Shown piece after piece: positions 35,747 to 43,480 of a stretch of 54,026 nucleotides of DNA; the first letter of the stretch is position 1, and every line of letters begins with the position of its first letter. The stretch lies in the NCBI GenBank assembly GCA_031278095.1, contig JAITLC010000092.1, positions 1 through 54,026 of the forward strand, in the 5' to 3' direction. A program made the position numbers and the translations under genes. The stretch is from Treponema sp. (lineage in GTDB: Bacteria > Spirochaetota > Spirochaetia > Treponematales > Breznakiellaceae). Below the pieces are notes generated by a model. It searched no databases, had not been told where the DNA came from, and worked only from the letters and a program-made list of their open reading frames with translations.

Positions 35747-35765
35747 TTATGTTAGAAAAACATAA
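35747..35765 (+). promoter_or_regulatory. palindromic operator candidate at the flavodoxin promoter
   Basis: TTATGTT-AGAAA-AACATAA, a perfect 7-base inverted repeat directly after the -10 box. It differs from O1-O3, so another regulator is expected. Confidence 0.5.
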
Positions 35766-35791
35766 CACTAAAGATTGGAGGTCTGGCATAC

Positions 35792-36229
35792 ATGAACAAG
35801 GTTTTTATTGCTTACTGGAGCGGTACCGGAAATACCGAAACGATGGCAAAACAGATTGCCAAAGGGGCAAGTGAAGCAGGGGCGGAAGTTGTTCTAAAAC
35901 CGGCAGTGGAGGCGGCTCCTGAGATGGTAAGAGAAGCCGCCGCACTTGCATTCGGCTGTCCTGCGATGGGTGCGGAAATCCTGGAAGAAGAGGAAATGGA
36001 ACCGTTCATCAGCGGTTTAACCCAGGCGGAACTGGGAGGAAAGCCCCTGGTACTTTTCGGTTCCTATGATTGGGGAGACGGACAGTGGATGCGGGACTGG
36101 GTTGAACGCATGAAAAATTCCGGCGCCAATGTTGACGGGGAAGGACTTATTGCCCAGCTTGTACCGACAGAGGACGTGCTTAACAGATGTTATGAATTAG
36201 GCAAACGCCTTGCCGGTAGCGCCGCTTAG
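35792..36229 (+). CDS. flavodoxin
   Basis: Small FMN electron carrier, 145 residues. It has the phosphate loop WSGTGNTETMAK (residues 9-20), the FGCPAMGAEILEEEEMEPF 50s loop and the FGSYDWGDGQWMRDW 90s loop with stacking aromatics. Short-chain type. It could donate electrons to a NifH protein under iron limitation. A strong promoter, an operator-like palindrome and a terminator show it is transcribed alone. Confidence 0.95.
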   Translation: MNKVFIAYWSGTGNTETMAKQIAKGASEAGAEVVLKPAVEAAPEMVREAAALAFGCPAMGAEILEEEEMEPFISGLTQAELGGKPLVLFGSYDWGDGQWMRDWVERMKNSGANVDGEGLIAQLVPTEDVLNRCYELGKRLAGSAA

Positions 36230-36246
36230 CAATGCCCATTTTTTCA

Positions 36247-36299
36247 CGGGAGTATCGTACAGCCTGCGTTGCTGTGCCGTGCGGTACTCTCGCTTTTTT
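36247..36299 (+). terminator. intrinsic terminator after flavodoxin
   Basis: CGGGAGTATCGTAC (36247-36260) pairs, with G-U pairs, to GTGCGGTACTCTCG (36279-36292), followed by CTTTTTTG. Confidence 0.75.
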
Positions 36300-36315
36300 G
36301 GGAAAGGGGTGACGA

Positions 36316-36942
36316 GTGCAGTCTGAAATTGAAAAAATCATTATTAACCAGTGCAGCCCTGTTTTATTTGGCTGCAAACCGTCGGCTCTATTCATGATTC
36401 AGTCTGAACATTACTTGTCATATTTAAGCGCTTTACTGCCTGCAGATATTGGATTTACTGTACTGCGGAAACATAAAAACAGATTACTGGTGCTGGCGTT
36501 TGATAAAATATCGCTTGAAAAAACAATACTGAATGAAGTAATTTTGAAATCGCTTACCGGCCTGGGATACCCGGCAGGAATATGTTGCAGGGATTCCGGC
36601 AGTGGTCAAAGATTACTTTCCGGTACCGCTTCGGTTTTCATACTGCTGGATTATTTGAAAAAACGCTTTGAACTCAAAGACTTTCCCCACGAAGTCGGTT
36701 TTTTCCTGGGCTACCCGGCCGAAGATGTACTGGGCTTTGTAAAACACAGGGGAGAGAATTATAAGCTATGCGGCTACTGGAAAGTATACGGAAATGTTAA
36801 CCGGGCAAAAAAATGTTTTAGCCAATATGATCTTTGCCGTGAATCCATGAAAACTATTTTTGCGGAAAAACCGGTTCAAATCCCGGTGGAAACACGGTTC
36901 GTTTTTCCCTTCAGGGCGGAAGCAAAATACCGGTCTGCCTAA
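36316..36942 (+). CDS. DUF3793-family protein
   Basis: A 208-residue protein of unknown function. The C-terminal half has the DUF3793 hallmark HEVGFFLGYPAEDVLGF (about residues 126-142), then YKLCGYWKVYGN and KKCFSQYDLCRESM. The start is GTG at 36316, with AAAGGGGTGA upstream. Members are often found beside flavodoxins in anaerobes, as here, but the role is not known. It follows the flavodoxin terminator by only 17 bases, so read-through could link them. Confidence 0.8.
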   Translation: MQSEIEKIIINQCSPVLFGCKPSALFMIQSEHYLSYLSALLPADIGFTVLRKHKNRLLVLAFDKISLEKTILNEVILKSLTGLGYPAGICCRDSGSGQRLLSGTASVFILLDYLKKRFELKDFPHEVGFFLGYPAEDVLGFVKHRGENYKLCGYWKVYGNVNRAKKCFSQYDLCRESMKTIFAEKPVQIPVETRFVFPFRAEAKYRSA

Positions 36943-36946
36943 ATAA

Positions 36947-37037
36947 GGGACTGTCCGGAATTTGGTTACTTCCCGGCCGGTCCGCACTAAGGAAGTTGTC
37001 CGAACAAGCTTTCTCACCTCTTCGGACAGCCCCTTTT
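36947..37037 (+). terminator. long-stem terminator after the DUF3793 gene
   Basis: GGGACTGTCCG (36947-36957) pairs with CGGACAGCCCC (37023-37033), followed by TTTT. An inner CTTCC/GGAAG stem is possible. Confidence 0.55.
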
Positions 37038-37041
37038 GTAA

Positions 37042-37114
37042 TGATCCTGGGCCGAATCGGACGGCCGACCTGCCGCTTAGGAGGCGGCCGCTCTATCCAC
37101 TGAGCTACAGGACC
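37042..37114 (-). tRNA. tRNA-Arg (anticodon CCT)
   Basis: The minus strand folds into a full cloverleaf of 73 bases. The acceptor is GGTCCTG/CAGGATC (one G-U), the D arm carries GTAGCTCAGTGGATAGAGC, the anticodon stem is GCCGC/GCGGC with loop CTCCTAA (anticodon CCT, reads AGG), and the T arm carries GATTCG. CCA is not encoded. Its 3' end faces the nitrogenase-like region, the side where integrating elements insert. Confidence 0.95.
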
Positions 37115-37173
37115 GTACAAAAATCCGGAAATTACCCGGATACCTGCAGATTACCTTTTAACAGCCCCTTTTG

Positions 37174-37890
37174 TCAACGAAAGAGGTTGAGTTTTCCGTA
37201 TTTGTGCAGCTTGCCACTGTCCCGCTTGCTGCCTTCGTCAAGGCGTTTCCAGATAAAGGAGGCAAAGGCTTCTTCATCACCTGTTTCGGAACTGGAAAAA
37301 CCCATGGTAAGCCAGGGTTCGGCGGGTGCGGAGGCAAGAATGCCCCGGGTAAGGGCGCTAAAGGATGCTGCCGCCGCAGGACCCAGAAAATCTACCGCAT
37401 CGTCCCTGCTTCCCCCCAAAGCAATTTCGTTCAGGGCCAGGGCAAGGGTTCCGCTTTTTTTGGATGTAAAGAACAGGGCCAGTTCTCTAACCAGAAAAAA
37501 CCATCCTTTGATGTTTTCTTCCACCATGGTTTCCACTTCCGCCGGGGGCAATTCCGCAGGTCTGCAGCGGAGGGCAGGGGGAACGCAGACCAGGACGGCT
37601 TCATCTATCCGGGAAAGACGGTTTTCCGCACCCAGAAGCAGAGTCCGGGCCGAAATGGGGCTGCCGGGGTTCCATGTAAGGGGAATGGCTGCAGGAGACA
37701 AAGTTTCCTGTTCGATTGAATTTTTAAGGTTAGCTTCCTTGAGAAAGGAAGGCGGGGAAACGGGAACTTCGGGGCCGGGATGGCCGGGTATCAGGGTGCA
37801 GACAAAGTGTTCGACCCGCCGGGCTGCTTCGGCGGCTATAGCCTGGGTTAGGGAAGATTCATTTCCCGCAATCAAGATTCCCCGTGTCAT
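37174..37890 (-). CDS. SDR-like (Rossmann-fold) protein of unknown function
   Basis: A 238-residue protein. The N-terminus (TRGILIAGNESSLTQAIAAEAARR) and the central ENIKGWFFLVRELALFF and GSRDDAVDFLGPAAAASFSALTRGILA segments follow the layout of short-chain dehydrogenases. The Gly-rich loop and the Tyr-x-x-x-Lys pair are degenerate, so activity is doubtful. It is a single gene between the tRNA and the intergenic region before cls. Confidence 0.6.
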   Translation of the reverse strand: MTRGILIAGNESSLTQAIAAEAARRVEHFVCTLIPGHPGPEVPVSPPSFLKEANLKNSIEQETLSPAAIPLTWNPGSPISARTLLLGAENRLSRIDEAVLVCVPPALRCRPAELPPAEVETMVEENIKGWFFLVRELALFFTSKKSGTLALALNEIALGGSRDDAVDFLGPAAAASFSALTRGILASAPAEPWLTMGFSSSETGDEEAFASFIWKRLDEGSKRDSGKLHKYGKLNLFR

Positions 37891-38214
37891 GACTTAAAGA
37901 TACAGAAGGATAGAAGCTTTAACAAGACCGCAGTTTCTTTCGGGAATGGCCTTGGCAAAAGCGGCCAAAAGTCCGCTTTTCCTCTAAATTTAAGGTTACG
38001 TTCCCAAAAGCTGAAGTTTTGGGAAAGTCTCATGATTCACATCATAGATACCACAGTGGCCGCCGCTTCCTTAACACTCAAGCCTTTTCCGCCGAAGGGG
38101 CATCTACCGCTGTTTTCAGCCTCAGATCTTCCAGGTACATCCGGGGACTCATGCCCATCTCCTATCCGAAGCCATGTACGTATAAAGGCTGAATCTTGAC
38201 TTTCTGGTTTTTTA
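37891..38214. other. interval with an R3-type palindrome and an AraC-like fragment
   Basis: An R3-like palindrome (TTCCCAAAAGCTGAAGTTTTGGGAA, about 37992-38016) and a short minus-strand coding remnant at 38078-38158. No gene is supported. Confidence 0.5.
38078..38158 (-). pseudogene. fragment of an AraC-type helix-turn-helix C-terminus
   Basis: A 26-codon frame begins MGMSPRMYLEDLRLKTA. The pattern GMSPRxYLxDLRL is the end of the AraC-family DNA-binding domain. The rest of the gene is missing, with a stop just upstream in frame. Confidence 0.4.
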
Positions 38215-39804
38215 CTACATCAAAGGTGCAAAAAGCCTGAGCACATCCTGAATCATCCGCTGAAAGGCATTGCGGGAGCAGTCGGAAATGGTAATCCTGT
38301 GGCAGCTGGGGAGGGTGTTCAGAAAGTCTTCCTTTACGGACCGGATAGAATTACTGCGGTATACTATCACGCCGCATTCAAAGTGGAGATAGAGGCTCCG
38401 GAAGTCAAGGTTTGTGGTTCCTACGGTAGCAATCTTGTCATCGCAGACAAAAGTTTTTGAGTGGTTAAAGCCGGAAGTGTATTCATACACCTTTACCCCC
38501 GCCATGACCAGTTGCCGGTAGTAGGAACGGGAAGTAATGGCTACCATCCATTTGTCCCAGCGGTGGGGGGTAATAATCCGTACATCCACCCCGCTCTTGG
38601 CCGCCATCGTTAATGCGGAAAGCAGATTGTCGTCCACTACAAGGTAGGGAGTGTTTATGTATACATATTCTCTGGCATTGTTGATAATCTGTATGTAGAC
38701 ATGCTCGCCTACATTTTCATCATCGATGGGACTGTCGGCATAGGGCTGCACAAAACCGTCGCTTTCACTGCTGCACTCTCCATCAAGAGGGGAACCTTCG
38801 CCTGCATTGGCAGGCCCGGTTGGGGTTCCGGGCCAGGGATAGAACGAATCAAATTTCTCCTTTTCCTTAAGGCTCAAATTCCACATACATAAGAATATCA
38901 TTGTCAGAGACCACGCTCCCTCGCCCTGCAGCATTATTGCCGCATCCTTCCAGTGGCCAAAGCGTTCAATAGCATTGATGTACTCGTCCGCCAGATTGAT
39001 GCCCCCGGTAAAGGCCGTCTTCCCGTCTATGATGATCAACTTCCGGTGGTCACGGTTGTTCTGCAGGGAAGAGAAAATCGGCTTGAAGGGATTGAATATC
39101 TGACATTTTATCCCCCGCTGCCAAAGGTAGTTTTTGAAGTCCGTAGGAAGGGACATGAAGCAGCCGAGATCATCGTAGATAACCCGGACATCAACACCTT
39201 TGCGGGCCTTCCCTTCAAGGATACTCAGGATGGGGTCGAGCATCTGTCCCTGACGGAGTATAAAAAATTCCAGAAAGATATAGCGTTCAGCCTTTACAAT
39301 TTCTTCCATGACCCGTTTGTAGAAACTCTCTCCGGAGGGAAAGTATTCTGTCCGGGTTTTTGAGTATACGGGGAAACCTGCATATTCCTGAAGGTAATGG
39401 GCCAGAGTATAGAATTCCCTGTTATTTGAAAGAAGCGCAGGAAGTCTGTTTCCGGGAAGGAAAAATGAAGAAGCGGCAAGTCTGTCAACTGCCGCAATTT
39501 GCTTTTTTAGTTTACGCGGATTCGACTGGGTATAGAAGAGCACATAGAGAATACCGCCGAAGATAGGGAAAAGCAGGATGATAAAAATCCAGATTAACTT
39601 ATAAGCCGGCTTTTCCTTCCTGTTGATGATTCTGATGCAGACAATGATACTCAGGAGGCTAAGGAATATCGACAGGTAGTGAAAGTAAAGACTTCCCCCG
39701 GCAATGAGAAAGGTAATAAAGAGTATCTGTACCAAAAGGACGGAGATGACAAAGACTCTCCGCCGGAAGACTACTCTGACCCAGGGTTTGTTTATGCCGG
39801 CCAT
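38215..39804 (-). CDS. cls: cardiolipin synthase (phospholipase D family)
   Basis: Joins two phosphatidylglycerols into cardiolipin at the inner membrane. Its 529 residues have two N-terminal membrane segments (about 14-36 and 42-62, then a third near 70), and two HKD motifs: HRKLIIIDGKTAFTGG (about residue 258) and HSKTFVCDDKIATVGTTNLDFRS (about residue 440). The length and layout match the ClsA type. A 13-base overlap with the YrdC-family gene upstream suggests a shared message. Confidence 0.93.
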   Translation of the reverse strand: MAGINKPWVRVVFRRRVFVISVLLVQILFITFLIAGGSLYFHYLSIFLSLLSIIVCIRIINRKEKPAYKLIWIFIILLFPIFGGILYVLFYTQSNPRKLKKQIAAVDRLAASSFFLPGNRLPALLSNNREFYTLAHYLQEYAGFPVYSKTRTEYFPSGESFYKRVMEEIVKAERYIFLEFFILRQGQMLDPILSILEGKARKGVDVRVIYDDLGCFMSLPTDFKNYLWQRGIKCQIFNPFKPIFSSLQNNRDHRKLIIIDGKTAFTGGINLADEYINAIERFGHWKDAAIMLQGEGAWSLTMIFLCMWNLSLKEKEKFDSFYPWPGTPTGPANAGEGSPLDGECSSESDGFVQPYADSPIDDENVGEHVYIQIINNAREYVYINTPYLVVDDNLLSALTMAAKSGVDVRIITPHRWDKWMVAITSRSYYRQLVMAGVKVYEYTSGFNHSKTFVCDDKIATVGTTNLDFRSLYLHFECGVIVYRSNSIRSVKEDFLNTLPSCHRITISDCSRNAFQRMIQDVLRLFAPLM

Positions 39805-40454
39805 GGCCCTGTTCCCGCCCGGATGAGTGTTACTTCATCTCCGGAAAGATCGAGAATGGTGGAAAAGATCCTCTCCTGATTTTTTCCGCCGTCTATGATC
39901 AGATCTATACCGTTTATATTTTCCAGTTCCCAGCCTCCTTCAAAAAGTTCCTCTTGAGGGATGGGGGACATTCGGGATTCCGCGCCCTCTTCCTCAGTCC
40001 GAAAACCGTCGTCCGTTGCGGCCCGCTTGGCGGTGATGGAGTAGAGCGGCCCGCCCAGGGTTTTGATAAGGGCCAGGGGAATAGGGTGATCGGGGATGCG
40101 GACACCTGCTTCCCGGCGGCGGAGATTGAGGGCCTTTTCGGTACCCGGCAGAGTCTTGAGGATGAATACATAGGGCCCCGGAGAAAGGCGCCGGATAAGG
40201 CGGAAACGGGTATTATCCATGGAGCAAAGCTCCCCGAACTGGGAAATATCGGAACAGAGAAGAGTAAAATGCCTCTCATCCCGCTCCCCCGAAAGGGATT
40301 TGAGTTTTTTTATTCCTTCTTTGGAGGCAGTAGAACAGGTCAGACTCCAGCTTGTATCTGTGGGGAGGGCCACGATACCGCCCCCGGAGAGAAGCCGTGC
40401 CGCCCTGGAAAGAACCCTGTCGTCAATGTTGCCGGGTACTACGTACTCAATCAC
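39792..40454 (-). CDS. YrdC/Sua5/YciO-family protein
   Basis: Member of the family that makes threonylcarbamoyl-AMP for the tRNA t6A modification; some members (YciO) have weak activity. Its 220 residues contain GGIVALPTDTSWSLTCS (residues 28-44), KLKSLSGERDERHFTLLC, LSPGPYVFILK and RIPDHPIPLALIKTLGGPLYSITAKRA. The usual KR.. motif is replaced by GERDE, which points to the YciO branch. tsaD, the next enzyme of the pathway, is 3 kb away. Confidence 0.85.
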   Translation of the reverse strand: MIEYVVPGNIDDRVLSRAARLLSGGGIVALPTDTSWSLTCSTASKEGIKKLKSLSGERDERHFTLLCSDISQFGELCSMDNTRFRLIRRLSPGPYVFILKTLPGTEKALNLRRREAGVRIPDHPIPLALIKTLGGPLYSITAKRAATDDGFRTEEEGAESRMSPIPQEELFEGGWELENINGIDLIIDGGKNQERIFSTILDLSGDEVTLIRAGTGPWPA

Positions 40455-40483
40455 AGTTTTTTCCTGAACCTTAAACCCTGTTT

Positions 40484-40963
40484 TTAGGGTACCCAGATAA
40501 GCTTATCGGTGGATGATTCCTTGACAAAGATCTTCTCATAGCGGCCGGAATGGGAAACTCCGGGATTTTCCGGAAAATAAGTCCGCCGGAAGAACCACAC
40601 TACATCGCTCATCGCCGCGGCGGAATTGACTGGGGCATATCGGTACCATATCTCTTCATCTTCAAGAATCTTTCTGCAGCGGCTGTCGATGGTCAATTCG
40701 GGATCGGTGAGACGGCGGATCTCGGAACGCAGGCCGCCGTAATGGGTGTCTCCTATGTAGAGCAGCCTCAGGTGATTCTGCTCATCCATCCAGTAGATCT
40801 CGTAGATCCCGGCAACTGCAGGCACCTTGGCATTGATTTCCCAGCGATCCGCCACGGCCAGCGGAGACCACTGGATGAAGAAATATCCGTTACCATCTTT
40901 TTCCCGGGCTTTGATTCCGCATTCCATAGGGATAATATAGCGTATCCGTATAACTTTTTCCAT
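40484..40963 (-). CDS. small protein with a GIY-YIG-like motif
   Basis: A 159-residue protein I do not recognise by name. The middle has AGIYEIYWMDEQ, then LRLLYIGDTHYGGLRSEIRRL (about residues 55-90), which matches the GIY...YIG...R core of GIY-YIG nucleases (UvrC, SLX1). The C-terminal half lacks an obvious catalytic Glu/Asn, so it may bind rather than cut nucleic acid. ATG 40963 is chosen because family-like sequence begins there; a frame to 41059 covers a low-complexity Phe-rich stretch. Confidence 0.6.
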   Translation of the reverse strand: MEKVIRIRYIIPMECGIKAREKDGNGYFFIQWSPLAVADRWEINAKVPAVAGIYEIYWMDEQNHLRLLYIGDTHYGGLRSEIRRLTDPELTIDSRCRKILEDEEIWYRYAPVNSAAAMSDVVWFFRRTYFPENPGVSHSGRYEKIFVKESSTDKLIWVP

Positions 40964-41094
40964 ACATAAAAAAAAGAAGGCCGTATGATTTTTTATACTT
41001 TTTCGGAATTGAGTGTGAAATCCCAAAAAATTAATTTTACGTAATTCCTTATAATACAATGAGTTACGTATGATTTTGCCCGTCTGAAATAAGA

Positions 41095-41110
41095 TGGCAT
41101 GGAATTTGCT
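41095..41110 (+). promoter_or_regulatory. sigma-54 (RpoN) promoter of the sigma-factor gene
   Basis: TGGCATG-GAAT-TTGCT matches the -24/-12 consensus TGGCAYG-N4-TTGCW exactly. The GG (41096-41097) and GC (41108-41109) are 10 bases apart as required. Transcription would start near 41121, giving a 33-base leader before ATG 41154. Confidence 0.8.
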
Positions 41111-41153
41111 TATTAATATCGGGATATGAATGAATTCATGTCCGGAGGATGTT

Positions 41154-42002
41154 ATGAGTAAAAAGAAGATGAACGGTTCGGGAGATGATGTCCTGAAAAC
41201 GTATATGCAGGAGATAAAGCGTTTTTCTCTTCTCAGCTTTGACGAAGAACTCGAACTTTCCCGGCAAATTCAGCAGGGAAGCGCAAGAGCCTGCCGGAAA
41301 CTTGTTGAGTCGAATCTCAGGCTGGTAGTAAAGATAGCCCGTTCCTATATAAGGGATGATATTCCATTTCTGGATATTATTCAGGAGGGGAATATAGGCC
41401 TTATGCATGCGGCGGAAAAGTATGACTATTCAAAGAATGTCCGTTTTTCTACCTATGCGGCATGGTGGATCAGGCAGTATATTGCCCGTTTTCTGGTCAA
41501 CCGGCGCCGGGTTATCAGGCTGCCTCACCGGAAAGAGGAAATTTACCGGAAGATTCAGCACAGCTATCATACTTTGAGTCAGACTCTTATGCATCAGCCG
41601 CGGAGTGATGAAATTGCCGAAGCTATCGGCGTAACAGTTGAAGACGTGGAAGGCATCCTCAATATAGTCAGTACTCCCATTTCTCTGGAGCCTGAGAATG
41701 AAGAGGATGAAAACCCCTCCTTCATGGAACTTCATGAGGACTATACCTACAACCCCGAGCAGGCCATGCTTCGGGAAGACAGCCGGCGGGAAGCCCTGGA
41801 TTGTCTTGCAAACCTTAAGGACAGGGAACGGCGGATACTGATGTACCGCTATGAACTGGGCGGCTGCGAACATCATACTTTAAAAAAGATAGGCGACAAG
41901 ATGGGCATTTCCCCGGAAACGGTACGGCAGATAGAGCTTAAGGCTCTGAAAAAGATCAGAATCCATGCCGAAAAGATCCGCAGTTACCTCTGTGCAGGTT
42001 GA
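41154..42002 (+). CDS. RNA polymerase sigma factor, RpoD/RpoS-like
   Basis: Group 2 sigma-70-family factor of 282 residues, without region 1.1. Region 1.2 is DVLKTYMQEIKRFSLLSFDEELELSRQ, region 2 is DIIQEGNIGLMHAAEKYDYSKNVRFSTYAAWWIRQYI, region 3 is LPHRKEEIYRKIQ and region 4 is LKDRERRILMYRYELGG with the helix-turn-helix KIGDKMGISPETVRQIELKALKKI. GGAGGA precedes ATG 41154. With a sigma-54 promoter upstream it recalls the RpoN-RpoS cascade of Borrelia, which is an analogy and not proof of orthology. Confidence 0.92.
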   Translation: MSKKKMNGSGDDVLKTYMQEIKRFSLLSFDEELELSRQIQQGSARACRKLVESNLRLVVKIARSYIRDDIPFLDIIQEGNIGLMHAAEKYDYSKNVRFSTYAAWWIRQYIARFLVNRRRVIRLPHRKEEIYRKIQHSYHTLSQTLMHQPRSDEIAEAIGVTVEDVEGILNIVSTPISLEPENEEDENPSFMELHEDYTYNPEQAMLREDSRREALDCLANLKDRERRILMYRYELGGCEHHTLKKIGDKMGISPETVRQIELKALKKIRIHAEKIRSYLCAG

Positions 42003-42066
42003 TGTGCTTTAGGTCTGAACTTTCCGCCTACGGGTGCGGTTGATTGGAGCGCCCGGATTCTTCGTT

Positions 42067-42226
42067 AGGGAAGCACCGACGGCGTCATTTAACCGGTGTT
42101 TCCTTAGGGAAGCACCGGTTTATTCAATCGAGAATAAATCAGTGCCGCTTTAATACGGTATGTGCGCAATGAAATGAGCACATACACAGGGAAACGCCGA
42201 TTGGCGTCATTTGATCAGCGTTTCCC
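42067..42226 (+). repeat. bipartite palindromic repeat R1, copy 2, with an extra hairpin
   Basis: The full unit runs from about 42106 to 42226 (hairpin 1 around AATCGA, linker TAATACGGTA, hairpin 2 GGGAAACGCCGATT...). Before it, 42067-42105 repeats the hairpin-2 pattern with changed but still pairing arms (GGAAGCACCG...CGGTGTTTCC). It lies between the sigma factor and the deacetylase gene. Confidence 0.88.
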
Positions 42227-42259
42227 TTAGGTGTTTTTCTGCCGATAAATTCTGTAGAG

Positions 42260-43480
42260 ATGCCGAAACTACCCGCCAAACCGGGGCTCAGGAAGAAGAG
42301 CCGTTCCGGGAGTAAATTAAAACGCAAAAGAAAACTCACCAGGGCCGATGCCGTCCGTGCAATAGCTGTGGCCGGTATCGTCATCATCCTTTCCGCGCTG
42401 GTCTCCCTGTTCCTCACCTTTGGCCGGGACAGAATGGAGAAAGAAACAGACATAACCGGAGTAGTTCCTCCCGCGCTTACTCCGCCGGAAACCAGGCCTG
42501 TCCAGCCGGCAGCCCCTGAAGCCGCCCTCCCTGAGCCGGTAAAGTCGCCTCCGGTTCCCGTGGAAGAACGAAAAACTGAAAATTCCCCTCCGGCAAAACC
42601 CGGCGCTCCTGAGCCCGCAAGTCCCAAGACCCCGGAAGCCGGGCCTGCTTCCCCCGGAGTTGTAAGAGGGAAGCCGGCGGAAACCAGCCCTGTTCCTCCC
42701 GTGCCTCAAGCTTCAAGGCCCGAGGCCTCAAGCCCCCCGAAAAGTATGCCGCGGAATGAGGAAAGCGGCAGACAGGCTCCTGCAGCAAGACCCGAAATTC
42801 CTCCCAAAGGCCGGGGAACCGTGGTTTTTGTTATTGACGATGCGGGAAACAATCTCCGGGAACTAGAGCCCTTTCTTAAGTTTCCGGGCCCCCTTACCAT
42901 TGCCGTGCTTCCCGGTTTGGCCTATTCCGCAGAGGCAGCCGGTATGATCCGCAAAGCGGGAAAGGAAGTTTTTCTCCATCAGCCGATGGAGGCTCTCGGC
43001 GGGCAGAATCCCGGGCCCGGCGCCCTCTACACGGGCATGGGGCCTGGGGAAATACGTACGGTGATAGAGACCAACATTGCCGGAATAGGCCCCATTGCGG
43101 GTATGAATAACCACCAGGGTTCCAGGATCACCGAAGATGGCGCCATGATGGAAACCGTACTTGCTCTCTGCCGGGAACAGGGGATATATTTTCTTGATTC
43201 AAGAACGACTGCCGCTACCGCAGTGCCCAATACGGCGCAGCGGCTGGGTATTACCATCGGGGAACGGGATATTTTCATTGATAACGAGCAGGACAGGGCG
43301 TCAATGATTCACTATATAGAAAAAGGTCTTAAAGAGGCAGCGCGGAAGGGTTCGGTGGTGATGATAGGCCATACCTGGTCTCCCGCGCTGGCTCCGGTTT
43401 TGACGGAACTTTATCCCCGGCTTCTTGAGCAGGGTTACAGTTTTTCTACCGCCTCCGCCCTCATTCGGAGCAAAAAATGA
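42260..43480 (+). CDS. divergent polysaccharide deacetylase family protein
   Basis: A 406-residue envelope protein. An N-terminal basic stretch and a membrane segment (about residues 33-53) lead to a long Pro/Glu/Ala-rich linker (about 65-185), then a divergent polysaccharide deacetylase (YibQ-like, DUF610) domain. The domain has FVIDDAGNN (metal-site Asp pair), FLHQPMEALG, GIGPIAGMNNHQGSRIT, IYFLDSRTTAAT and VVMIGHTWSPALAPVL. It probably acts in the periplasm on peptidoglycan or a related glycan. It overlaps tsaD by 4 bases. Confidence 0.88.
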   Translation: MPKLPAKPGLRKKSRSGSKLKRKRKLTRADAVRAIAVAGIVIILSALVSLFLTFGRDRMEKETDITGVVPPALTPPETRPVQPAAPEAALPEPVKSPPVPVEERKTENSPPAKPGAPEPASPKTPEAGPASPGVVRGKPAETSPVPPVPQASRPEASSPPKSMPRNEESGRQAPAARPEIPPKGRGTVVFVIDDAGNNLRELEPFLKFPGPLTIAVLPGLAYSAEAAGMIRKAGKEVFLHQPMEALGGQNPGPGALYTGMGPGEIRTVIETNIAGIGPIAGMNNHQGSRITEDGAMMETVLALCREQGIYFLDSRTTAATAVPNTAQRLGITIGERDIFIDNEQDRASMIHYIEKGLKEAARKGSVVMIGHTWSPALAPVLTELYPRLLEQGYSFSTASALIRSKK

